DNA of 64,000 bases from Semisulcospira habei (taxonomy: Eukaryota; Mollusca; Gastropoda; Semisulcospiridae). Position 1 is the stretch's first letter. Every line of letters begins with the position of its first letter. The notes beneath the pieces are model-generated. The model was given only the letters and a program-made list of their open reading frames with translations, searched no databases and had not been told where the DNA came from. The stretch is taken from positions 193,049,021 through 193,113,020 of the forward strand of contig BTPG01000003.1 in the NCBI GenBank assembly GCA_036245525.1, written 5' to 3'. The translations under genes and the position numbers were made by a program. Below are positions 10,864 to 20,552 of the stretch, piece by piece.

Positions 10864-11517
10864 ACGGGTTTTTTCTTGGGTAGGGGGAGGGCGTTATACT
10901 GGATTTATTGTGTATCTAAATTATGAAGTTTAAAATGAAAGCTTGGCGAAAATCTTACGTTAGTGCGAGTGACAGTGAGTCGAGAGAGAACTGCATGTAG
11001 ACAGAGTTGGGTTTCTCAGTCGTTGAGGACACTCTTTGAGGTATGTAGATTTGTCGAGTCTTTCTAGCGAGAAGCATAGCGCCCTAGGCCTGCAGAGGCT
11101 CATGAGTGTCCGTACATTTGCGGACGGAAAGGACTGACTTGATCAGAAAAGCGGGGTTCTGTTTCGAGCCTCAGTTCTGTCTAACACTTTTCTCTCTTCC
11201 TTTGTCAGTCCCGTTCTTACGCTTTGCTTTAGTAATCATTGGCCTGGATAGCTGCTGACAAAAGCACCGACAAACCACACCGCCAGTCTTATTCATTTAT
11301 TGAGTCATCTTTCTCATCTTTTCAAAACGTATCGATTTCAATCTGTTCTATCATCAAGGGTTTGGGTTTTGAAATGTCCGTGCCGGCACAGAGTGCTAGG
11401 ACTTTCGATGAATAATGTGTCCGGCCTCTTGGTTACTACGAGGTCAGATCGATATCATTTATATTTAGTTGTCCAAAATGGCGTAATTAGATCGGGTTTT
11501 GGATGCCGGACTTTTAC

Positions 11518-11589
11518 CTCATTCGCGGCCAGTCGCATCCGGATGCGCGGCTTATGCCGCGCATCCGGATGCGGCTGGCTGCGAATGAG
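11518..11589. repeat. PalE hairpin, GCGGCCAG variant
   Basis: CTCATTCGCGGCCAGTCGCA and GCGGCTGGCTGCGAATGAG; inner TCCGGATGCGCGGC exactly paired. The arm variant (CGCGGCCAG/CTGGCTGCG) is present on both sides. Confidence 0.94.
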
Positions 11590-11763
11590 TTAAACCACCC
11601 CATCCGTAAGTTTTTTTTTAATAGTATTTCCTATCTTTCTTCGCAGTCGGTGAAGCTACAAGTCTGGCAGTGAATGGTTTTGCACCTCTGTCACGTACTT
11701 TATTACGCTATAACCCTAAACAACCCACTTCAATTGAGGGGCAGCTGGAGCCGATTTCTTGCA

Positions 11764-11829
11764 GCAAGAGGTATAGATTCTCATGAGCCCTTGCGGCTGC
11801 AAGGGCTCATGAGAATCTATGCCTCTTGC
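11764..11829. repeat. PalA hairpin
   Basis: GCAAGAGGTATAGATTCTCA ... GCCCTTGC with one mismatch. CCCTTGC/GCAAGGG replaces CCCCCGC/GCGGGGG in both arms. Degenerate PalA copies lie at 11066-11120, 12034-12106 and 13143-13203. Confidence 0.95.
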
Positions 11830-12136
11830 AAACGGACCATTGAGGACGTGCTTCTCTGATGAGGACGTGCTTATCTCATGTTTTCTCCGAGCAGGATTGC
11901 ATGTGGCAGTTCATAAATTTTCACTGCTCTTAGGAAAAGCCTCTGGTCCATTTTACAGAGCTTTTTTGTGCTAAATCCGGGCGGCTTCTCTCTTTGCTCA
12001 GAAATGCAAATGGGGTCAGAGTCTGTCAGGTAGAGGCATAGATCCTCATGTCACAGTGCCCCTGCGGCCGGTAGGGGCACATGATAATACATGCCGCCTC
12101 GTGCAAGTTGATGAGGGATGGGATAAACGGTTGACT

Positions 12137-12189
12137 TAACCCTTTGGCTGTCGGTGGCGGTTTTTGTCGAGATGATTCCTGCAGGTTAA
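12137..12189. repeat. PalB left half
   Basis: TAACCCTTTGGCTGTCGGTG ... GATTCCTGCAG then unrelated sequence. Breakage is at the centre, as in the other halves at 13946-13985, 25682-25727, 38729-38774, 53701-53748 and 57395-57446. Confidence 0.8.
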
Positions 12190-12493
12190 CTTCAGTGTAA
12201 TACCATGTTTCAAGGTAACAAAATTTTGCCCAGCATTCATTCCACTGTTTGCATTTTGCTAGATGCTGAGGATGAATCATACAATGGTAGTGCAGTCACG
12301 CGTGTCTCATAAGTAGGGTGCCGTTCAGCCACTACCCTCAGCTGACCTTGTTGATATACCTCCATTCAGTGATTCGTCAGGGCCGAGTAAATTACTTCAG
12401 TCGATTCCACTTCCAAGTCAGTCGGATATAACGAAACGTCGAATATTACAAAGCCCTTTCAGAGGCGCCTTTTCTATCTTAGAAAAATCTGGC

Positions 12494-12573
12494 TTAACTC
12501 ATTCGAGACGTGCCGCCTCCGGATACGCGGCTTAAGCCGCGTATCCGGAGGCGGAACGTCTCGAATGAGTTAA
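12494..12573. repeat. PalE hairpin, loop-less 40-bp arms with TTAA ends
   Basis: TTAACTCATTCGAGACGTGC ... GCGGCTT and its reverse complement with one mismatch; no loop. TTAA at both ends. Confidence 0.97.
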
Positions 12574-13597
12574 TCATTCCCCATCTAAGAACAACAAATG
12601 TAGGGTGCCCAGGCACTTTATCATGAAGTTCACTCATATATAAATAATTGGTGAACAATAGACAAAGAGGTCGTTATAAAAAAAGTAATACTGTTGTAAC
12701 TTTAGGTTTAGTCGCGTGTTTAACTCATTAAGCTCTGGGGACGAAATTTTCAAATGTTGGAGACATCATCTGAGGTCTGCGTCACAGTTTTGGAAACAGA
12801 GCGACCATGACAGTTCACAAGCTATTCCGACACCATCCTTGAACTAGCATGGTCTATCCACAACATGTAGTAGCGTGTCAGGGCTTTCAGTTAACAGTTG
12901 AGCATAATGTTGTGCAGTATACAACTTCAGTGTAGAATTGTGTTTTTTCTGTTTGCCTCTTCACCGACATGCAGACATTCATGATATTTTGGCCCAACTG
13001 TTTATCGCTTTCTTTGATGGCGCAATTTCGCGTGCATTCCTGGCAGAGTTCAGGAGATTCAAACAATTTCAGCATGTATTTATGGCAACTTGTTAGGAGA
13101 GAAACAAGAGTTTGTATCAGCGTACTACCACCCCATTCCATCTTCAAAGAGTCGCATGAGCCGCTGCAAGTCGCAAGCGCCCATGATAATCCACACCTCT
13201 TCCTGAATTTAAGCTGTTATTTACATTGCTCAAATGGAGGATGTCGTGCCGGATTAGCTTCCTGAGTGGACTAGGGGTAAACTGTTCAATCATAAAATTG
13301 CCAGCGGAAGATAACCCTTCATCTTTGCCACGTTGTTTATCTTTTTGTTCTTTTTGTGCTTTTCACTTATGTGCCGTTATGTTAATTTTGAACTTCAGTG
13401 CTATGTATGACAATCTCTCTTTTCACAAAAAAAGGACTTGGCAGTACGTGTATGTATACAATCTTTGCACATACCGCCGGCTTCATCTCGTCTCTTCCTT
13501 TGTCTGAGACCTTTTACCCATTAAATCCTGATGTTGAATTATTTTCAGATTTGTAGGTCGTCATATGAGAGCTACATTACAATTCAGGCGACAGATT

Positions 13598-13681
13598 GAC
13601 CATGATAGTTCGAGGGTGGTGCCAGAACAGCTTGGCGCCAGAAGCGCCAAGCTGTCCTGGCACCACCCTAGAGCTATGTCA
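13598..13681. repeat. PalC palindrome
   Basis: CATGATAGTTCGAGGGTGGT ... CAGCTTGGCGCC and GGCGCCAAGCTG; ACAGCTTGG pairs with CCAAGCTGT, a variant present in both arms. A degenerate copy lies at 12790-12857. Confidence 0.92.
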
Positions 13682-14279
13682 GATGGAATCTAGCGTTAGC
13701 GTATCAGGACTTGAAAGGGTTAACGATGTAGCCGACGTACAACTCAAGATTGCTATCAGGATGAAGAACGATAGGTCTACTTGTGTTTTTCTTTCCTTGT
13801 CGTTTAAATTTCTAGAAACCTTCCAGACTGAAGGGCGGGGGAAAAAATCTTTTCACAAACTCACCCGCTGATGTAACGAACGGAACAGCTGCTGAGGCTG
13901 ACCCGGTTACGTCCCCTGCTTCCCCGCTATCTTAAAACGTTCCGACTGTCTGTCGCGGTTTTTTGTCGAGGTGATTCCTGCAGGGTCGTGAAGAGTAAAC
14001 TTTAGTCCGTAACTCTTTTCTCTTCCACACAATGATCTGCTAGAGATGAACGTACAGTGGAAGCTCTAGGGAAGTGCCTGATGCGCTTTGCTTTTTGAGG
14101 CGTCGAGCTTCTCGAAGTCCACCACCTTAGTCGATCCATCTCCCACGGTTTTGCGTCTCCAAGCTTTGCGAAAGTCACTACTAATGGTTTGAAATGTGTA
14201 AACTTTTCGAGCACACTGAGAGTTTGCAGAGTTTTTCTTTCTTTTCTGATATCTGATAATTAATTCATTTCGTCAGATT

Positions 14280-14371
14280 TTAACTCATTCGAGACTAATG
14301 ATATGCTGCATCTGGACACGTGGCATAGAGTCGCGTACCGGAACTGATGCAGCACGTATCGAACGAGTAAA
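14280..14371. repeat. PalE, decayed
   Basis: TTAACTCATTCGAGAC at the left and CGTATCGAACGAGT at the right; GCTGCATC/GATGCAGC still pair. Confidence 0.75.
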
Positions 14372-14442
14372 AAGGATTTGTTACTGTGAACATTAAAAAA
14401 AAAAAGTGTTTCCCTGAGCAAGGCCACGTAATACTCTTTAAT

Positions 14443-14524
14443 CCTTTGGGTGTCGGTAGCGGTTTTAGTCGCGATGATTCCTGCAGGAATCATCGCGACT
14501 AAAACCGCTACCGACACCCAAAGG
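14443..14524. repeat. PalB perfect loop-less hairpin, 41-bp arms
   Basis: CCTTTGGGTGTCGGTAGCGG ... TGATTCCTGCAG centre, then the exact complement. Both arms carry GGGTGTC/GACACCC and TTTTAGTC/GACTAAAA in place of GGCTGTC and TTTTTGTC. Confidence 0.98.
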
Positions 14525-14847
14525 GTTAACTCTTTTTTTTTTTTTTTTTTTAAACGTGTGTCGACCCCGTATGTTTTCCCTAGACTTCTTTGTTGCGTCT
14601 TCCAGGAAGGACCGGTGTCCGTGTACATGAATCACTGGTCTCGTTAACTCGCAGCATCACTGTAGGAGAGTTATTGACTGTGCTAGTCCAGGAGTGGTGC
14701 CTATATGCAGCGCATTCGCCATCAGAGACACACGTTGATCCTCATTAGCAGCAACAGTTATTTGATTCACAAAGTTCACATCTCATAATAGTATTATATT
14801 AAAGGACAAAGTCATCTTGATTGAAACACGGTGGTATCCCAGTTCTG

Positions 14848-14932
14848 CCCTTTAGCCGTTTTGCCTTTTTTTGGTCGAGGAGCGTTCTGCAGGCATCACC
14901 TCGACAAAAAGCGCTACCCACAGCAAAAGGGT
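14848..14932. repeat. PalB, decayed
   Basis: CCCTTTAGCCGTTTTGCC and GCGCTACCCACAGCAAAAGGG with GTCGAGGAGCG/CATCACCTCGAC inside. Confidence 0.75.
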
Positions 14933-14989
14933 CAGCTTTCAAACTTACTGTTCTCCTTCTTTTTTTCTCCTTCTTTTGTTATTTAGGCC

Positions 14990-15139
14990 CCATGTGTTAG
15001 TTTTATTTAATGTATTTGACTGGCTGGCGACATACATTCAATGTTCTGTTTAGTTTTTTTTCACAAGCAGTGCAGGCACGTCCTGAGAAAGCCTTGTTGC
15101 TGTCGGGACGTTAAGCAATGTACAATCAATCAATCAATC
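14990..15139 (+). repeat. Dispersed repeat with (CAAT)n tail, copy 2
   Basis: Closely matches 8498-8654 and ends in an (ATCA)n tail. Confidence 0.75.
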
Positions 15140-15320
15140 CTTCTTTTGTACGCGAGTTTGTGTTGCCAGTCCTGTTCGCTGTGTGTGTTTGTAACTTACG
15201 AAATGCGTGTGAATAATATTTCTTGACATTGCTGTTAGCATGTTTGCACTTAACTGAGTGATTTGTAACTGTGTGACTAATTGCTAGTCTGACAATCTGT
15301 CATGTGCAACAATAATAGTA

Positions 15321-15383
15321 TGCCGGTCTGTGATTTTGGATCTTACGGCCGTAGGCTGTAAGGTCCAAAATCATAGACCGGCA
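15321..15383. repeat. PalD hairpin
   Basis: TGCCGGTCTGTGATTTTGGA and TCCAAAATCATAGACCGGCA. GCCGGTC/GACCGGC replaces GCTGGTC/GACCAGC in both arms. Weaker PalD copies: 15881-15950 and 20121-20186. Confidence 0.94.
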
Positions 15384-16448
15384 CACAATAGCGTACTCGG
15401 TGTAGAAAATCGTGAAATTAGGATATAGTGATGTGTTTACTGTTAGAATAACACTGTGTTAGGAGGCAGTCATTAGGCCTAATAATTAGAATGTTTACTA
15501 AGGGTTTTGGGTGGTGAGTAGTGTTTTCTGGTGGTGTTTTTTAGAATTGTTGTGTGATCATTGTTTTGGTGGACTTGTTAGAAGTAGTGTTTAGTGAGAA
15601 GTTCGCTTGAAGTGAAACATTGGTCGTGGTGGCTTTTTTTCCCGGAATATTTTGTGTGTTTTGGTGGTTTGAAAGTGGGTAAAACATTTTTGTTATAACA
15701 TCGTTGTTTGGGATTTTTCAGTATTTTATTGTTGTTGTTTTAAAATGGTCTTGTCTTTGAGATAATGTATTAGTGTTGAAAACATTGACTGGTAGGATCC
15801 CAGGGTGAAAGTTTGAGTGCTTTTATAAGTTAGTTGTCAAAGTTATATATTTGTATTAAATTAGGGCGTATGAGTCTTAATTGTGTGCTTGTCTGTGACT
15901 TGGACATTCCCGTTCAGACTTGAAGTGTTCAAAATCACGACCAGCGCACGTGTTTTGTTTAAATTTCTCTCAGATGGACACGTGTTTCTTGATATTATTG
16001 TCAGCATTTGACATTTCAACGCCATATTGATTGTTGCACAGGACAGGTTGTTATGACATTGCTGTGATCTTTTATCTGTTGAATGATGCGTCATCGTCAG
16101 AAGCGTCAACATGTCCAAGAATTTCATCGCAGACATTGCATTTAAATTTTTGATTGAAAACCGATAAAGTAATACGTTTTCAGTCATTTGTTCCTGATAT
16201 TTATTAGTTATTGCAAATAAGTTCTTGGGACACATAGCTGTTGTTGCTTCTGACAATGAAATTAATTGAAATTTAACATCACTGCACCATATAAAAATAT
16301 TGACTTGTCGCACAAGCGTGAACAGCATAATAATAATAATCATAATGATCTTTGTGGAGTGTCCCTGTGAATATCCTGGCACTCTTTGACCTTTGTGATT
16401 TGCATGTGCATGAGCCTGACCCTGTGTTTTCCCTTTGCCTGTGTTTAG

Positions 16449-16493
16449 GCTGTGGAGGAGGAGGAGTATGCCGAGTACCTGGCAAACCTACCG
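16449..16493 (+). CDS. FLN: Filamin exon 1 of window: acidic hinge-1 microexon
   Basis: This is a 45-nt exon of exactly 15 codons (AVEEEEYAEYLANLP). It follows a pyrimidine-rich tract ending TTTAG and precedes a GTGAGT donor. It is phase 0 at both ends, matching the phase-0 start of the next exon. It lies just upstream of the segment equivalent to repeat 16, so by filamin architecture it should belong to hinge 1, the flexible and protease-sensitive linker after repeat 15. The residues are not conserved enough to prove this. A 54-bp minisatellite begins about ten bases past the donor. The call rests on splice sites, phase and position only. Confidence 0.55.
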
Positions 16494-16502
16494 GTGAGTC
16501 CC

Positions 16503-16920
16503 CATTTTATGACGTAGACTCAAGGGCGCAGTGCATAATGTGACTTGTATATTGATCATTTTATGGCGTAGACACAAGGACGCAGTGCATAACTGGATGT
16601 GACGTGTTTAGTGATAATTATATGACGTAGACACAAGGACGCAGTGCATAATGTGACGTGTACAGTGATCGTTTTATGACGTGACACAAGAACCCAGTGC
16701 ATAATGTGTGGTGTATAGTTGATCATTTTACGACGTAGACACAAGGACGCAGTTTATATGTGACTTTTATAGTGATCATTTTATGACTTAGACACAAAGG
16801 CCAGTGGATAATGTGACGTGTATAGTGATCATTTTATGACGTACTCTCAAGGGTGCAGTGCATAATGTGACTTTTATAGTGATCATATTATGACGTGTAG
16901 AATCAAGGGCACCGTCTATT
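16503..16920. repeat. ~54-bp minisatellite, eight copies, beside a splice donor
   Basis: Eight imperfect units share TTTTATGACGTAGACACAAG, then GACGCAGTGCATAATGTGAC and TATAGTGATC. Unit starts fall near 16504, 16558, 16617, 16671, 16725, 16778, 16831 and 16885. The array begins about ten bases after the GTGAGT donor of the hinge microexon. The unit contains TGACGT, a CREB-like half of unknown relevance here. Confidence 0.9.
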
Positions 16921-16985
16921 TACTAGACTACGTATTTGATTTTCCCACGCTGAACGGGGTAATTGAATTGGTTGAACCCAGTGCT

Positions 16986-17053
16986 CACACTGGTTATCTC
17001 CCTTGATTCGCTACCGCTGCAGCGGTATCGAATCAGGGTAGGCAACCAGTGTG
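16986..17053. repeat. PalG hairpin
   Basis: CACACTGGTTATCTCCCTTG ... CCGCTGCAGCGG ... CAACCAGTGTG with a few mismatches, CTGCAG centre. Confidence 0.92.
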
Positions 17054-17382
17054 CCCTCAGTGTGCTAAGACAATGCACCCAAGGTCTGAGGCAAAATGAT
17101 GATGCAAATCCCACACCACTTGTTCCCATTTTTTGTTGTTGCAAAACTTACAGCATATTTGTTGTTACCGACTCAACCAAACCATGCTTCACGCCAGGGA
17201 GTTGGAAAGCTTTCCCTTGGCACAGAGCTTGAAGAATGTTAGCACCCAGTGCGTGGAACAGAGCAAGAATTTTTTATAACCAGTGGCGTTCATCAGCAAC
17301 GACTTTATACTCAGAATATTGCCTTACAGCTATGTACCGATGCATCGTTTTGTCTGATGAAGAACAACATTACTAGTTACGA

Positions 17383-17490
17383 CCCCCCCCCCCCCCCCCA
17401 ACCCCGAACCTCAGTCTCAAAACCCAAGGAATCCCCCCCCCCCTTCCCTCCTCTCTCTCTCTCTCTCTCCCCCCCCCCTTCCCGCCCAAA
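17383..17490. repeat. Poly-C and CT-rich low-complexity stretch
   Basis: Several poly-C runs separated by short sequence and a CT dinucleotide run. It accounts for the proline- and serine-rich frames in this place. Confidence 0.9.
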
Positions 17491-17830
17491 GAAATAAAAT
17501 GGCCGTTGTGATCACCCCCACCCCACACCCTCTCCACACTCCACGGTCTACGATGGACTCTCACTGACCGCTGAACAAGGTCCGTCTCTAACTCCAGGAA
17601 GCTCGGAACATTTTTACCAAAAAGAGCTGTTTCCATAAATTAAATGGGAGGTGAACTGGCCAGTATACTAGTATAGTTCAAGGGTAATGCCGGATTGGCT
17701 TTGCGACCGTCCCATTTCCCACAGTCAATATAAACAAACGCTTCCCAAAGTTGCTAAAGTCATTAGCTGTGTTAGTCTTTCTGGTCCATGTTACGGCTAC
17801 CCAGAACCCAAAAGGTCGTCGGCCATACTG

Positions 17831-17864
17831 AGGCGGCCCGCGCACATGAGCGCGCGGGCCGCCT
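17831..17864. repeat. GC-rich 13-bp stem-loop
   Basis: AGGCGGCCCGCGC, 8-nt loop, GCGCGGGCCGCCT. Perfect stem, no family relation seen. A PalC left-half fragment lies at 17672-17705. Confidence 0.9.
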
Positions 17865-18451
17865 GCGGCACCATAATCTTTTGCCCAATGTATGCAGGAG
17901 ATAACTGTCTGTTGCACCGGTGAGACTCGGAACTAATCAGCCGTGTGCACTATCGTTGGAGCTATCGATGCAAATTTTCCGTCTGCAATTAGGACTGCAG
18001 TAACTTGCCCCGCATTCCGCACATACAACAGGCTATAGCACTAATAGCAGGCTAATTCCCTCAAAGTTTGGCTCAGACGGTCGAGTTCAGTGGATTTATA
18101 AGTCTTACACCACGGAGGGATTTTACTTTGTACGTATACCTTCTTCAGAAATTAAGTCACAATGAGGCTAAACGTATTAAAAAAAACACACACAAAAAAC
18201 AACAAACAAACAAACAAGTAACTTCCCTTAGCCCAAACCCAACAGGAAAAGACAGGAAAATAATGCCTTCGTTTTCAGGGAATGATTGTTTAACTATTCA
18301 GAATTTGAACTTGTCATACATACACAGTTAACTTTAGATAAATAAGGCGCCTTGGGACCTACACTTTTTGTTGTTAATACCGAAGTTTGTGATACATCCT
18401 ATGGTCTCGGACCTCAGTAAAAGTGTTCTTTTAACCGACTTTTGTTAAGTC

Positions 18452-18528
18452 TGGCTGTCCGCGGAGGCGGTTTTTGTCGCGATGATTCCGGCAGGAATCA
18501 TCGCAACAAAAACCGCTACCGACAGCCT
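18452..18528. repeat. PalB palindrome
   Basis: GGCTGTCCGCGGAGGCGGTT and AACCGCTACCGACAGCC; inner GTCGCGATGATTCC and GGAATCATCGCAAC. Confidence 0.92.
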
Positions 18529-18872
18529 CAGGGCTAATGACGAAGTCGACTACAGGGGTAAGGACATTTTTTAAAATTAAAAAAAAAAAAAAGAATGACC
18601 TTCAGTTTTTGTGGCACCTTTAAAGCCTCATTCTTACAGTTAGCATTCAGTTGCGGAAGACAATCTTGCATGCAGCAGCTTTTGGCGTGAAGTCAGTGCT
18701 GCGGTGGAATCCTTTTAGACCCGAAGTTACTTGTCGCTGTTAATGATTTCCTCGCATCACGCTGTGCGATGGTTGAAGAGGCAGGATGCGCCCCAGTTGC
18801 AGCGGTAACCACTTGCTTCATCAAGGAGAGACGTTCATAAACCCCTTAAAGCAGCAGATCTTACTAACTCCT

Positions 18873-19081
18873 TTAACCCATCTGACCGCACGGCCACATG
18901 TCCCAAATTTTGGAGGTCTCTAACGACAGTGTACTAGTTACAAAACATGGATCGATCATGATAATTCAAGGGTAGTGCCAGATTAGCTTGGCGCCTGAGG
19001 CGCCAAGCTAATCTGGCGCTACCCATGACTTACCATGTTCGATCCATCTTCCGCGGTAGGACGTTAGGGTTAAATGGGTTA
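18873..19081. repeat. PalC1 element with TTAA/TTA ends and hairpin 18947-19047
   Basis: TTAACCCATCTGACC...GGGTTAAATGGGTTA with TTTTGGAGGTCTCTAACGAC left of the hairpin. The hairpin has ATGGATCGATCATGATAATT and ATCTGGCGCTACCC ... TTCGATCCAT. Typical C1 layout with an asymmetric left shoulder. Confidence 0.88.
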
Positions 19082-19527
19082 TTTTTTTTTCAAACACAAG
19101 GGATCTTTGGTAATGTGTGCTAGAAGTTTTAGAACTGAAAGAGGAACAACATTTTTATGGTCTCATTTTTTTTAAAGAAAAAAGAAAGAAAGGAAGGCGC
19201 GTACGTATTATTCTTTATGTTATTCATATATTGGCGTAGCATATATTCTTCCCGTCTCTTTCTTACCAGAGCCAGCGCCAACCTTCACCTACCCCCTACC
19301 CCTTCCCAGTCCCCCCCTCCCTCCTCCTCCTTCCTCCCCTCGCCCTCCCACTTCACCCCCGTCTCGTCTCCCGCAAATTGCTTGAGCATGTTTCCAGTGA
19401 AGATTTCAGGTATTCCAAGTAGTTGTCTCGTCTTTTGAATTGTTGGCAATACTTGCACGCCAACCGTACACTTCACCATAAGGCACACTATCAATTTCGA
19501 GCAAAAACAAGAGACGGTCGTTGTGGT

Positions 19528-19591
19528 CTGGAGGCAAAGATTCTCACGAGCCCCCTCAACTGCAGGGGCTCATGATAATCTATGCCTCCAG
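19528..19591. repeat. PalA hairpin with compensated ends
   Basis: CTGGAGGCAAAGATTCTCAC ... AATCTATGCCTCCAG. The family end CAAGAGGC/GCCTCTTG is replaced on both sides by CTGGAGGC/GCCTCCAG. Confidence 0.94.
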
Positions 19592-20333
19592 CCGATGAGC
19601 CGAGCAGCTGATTTGTACAAAGATGAACATCTCGCTCAGATAATTCCTATTCCGCCTTAAAGAGCGGTTTAGAAACACGGGCCATTTGTTGTTTAAACTT
19701 GGCTGATAGGATAAGTGCATTCTCACAAAAGGAAACAAAGTCTCTATATATAGATAGCGGATTCTCGCAAAAAGAAAGTGTCCACAGACTTTTTTATCAT
19801 CACAATTCGTTGTTAAAAAAGTGGCGCATTGTCAAGTGCCAGTGAGTGACAAATGTTGCTTAAGATATTGACCATGCCGCACATGTATAAAAGGATACAC
19901 GGCCTTGAATTAAACATCTATTCTGTAGTTTAGTCGTAACATGTATAGTTAGTTATCCAGCGTCCGTGAATTAAGCGGCGTGTCTGCTGTTCATTCTGTA
20001 TCCTTATATTCATTCAGCCAGTGGCCGCGCACGAAATATTAGCTCATTTAACTTATTACATAATGCCTGTTCCCGGGATGTGACAATACATCTTTCGTTT
20101 GTGTAAGTTGTGTGCATTCGTTTGCTGTCCTGTGATTTTGGCCTTTCCAATTGTAGGCTGTAAGGTCCAAATCATAGATCAGCACTCATTTATTAACCCC
20201 TTGACTTATGCGGACGATTCTGCTCGGCAGGAAAGACAAACATCTAAGCATCTTTTCTGTCGAAAGGTGTCAGTAGCAGTCAATGTGTTAACATTTTGCT
20301 TTGATAAACAACTATGCTAAAGAAACAGCACTC

Positions 20334-20402
20334 TTAAACTCATTCAAGACTTGCCACACCCGGATAAAGCCGCATATCAAATGCAAACGCGTCTTGAATG
20401 AG
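20334..20402. repeat. PalE, decayed, abutting PalB
   Basis: TTAAACTCATTCAAGACTTG and CGTCTTGAATGAG; TTCAAGA/TCTTGAA changed in both arms. PalB follows at once. Confidence 0.85.
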
Positions 20403-20492
20403 CTACACCTTTGTCTGTCGGTAACGGTTTTTGTCGCGATGATTCCTGAAGAAATCATCACGACAAAACCCGCTACCGACAGCCAGAGAGTT
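20403..20492. repeat. PalB palindrome
   Basis: CCTTTGTCTGTCGGTAACGG and CCGCTACCGACAGCC; centre TGATTCCTGAAGAAATCATCA. Confidence 0.9.
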
Positions 20493-20552
20493 GAGCTGTC
20501 ATGGTCACTTTGACCCCTAAACCTGTGTGTAGTCTTCTTAGTGTGTAATCTT

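Larger units (their letters stand above)
1..16448. other. Non-coding 5' region (likely filamin intron or flank)
   Basis: I find no exon with filamin similarity and no long open frame free of simple repeats. The stretch holds microsatellites, a ~97-bp tandem repeat, LINE/SINE-like tails near 8.5 and 15.0 kb and about 40 palindrome copies, listed separately. Because the first recognised exon at 16449 encodes hinge-like sequence, the upstream filamin exons (actin-binding domain, repeats 1-15) must lie before this window, unless a shorter isoform starts here (see findings). Confidence 0.6.

Noticed and set aside
14443..14524. tRNA or structured non-coding RNA genes for the hairpins
   Set aside because: They form single long rods with no cloverleaf, no A/B box pattern and no conserved loops. 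Arm sequence varies freely as long as pairing holds.
15861..16382. 173-codon minus-strand frame upstream of the hinge microexon
   Set aside because: AT-rich intronic sequence, overlaps a decayed PalD and has no recognisable domain.
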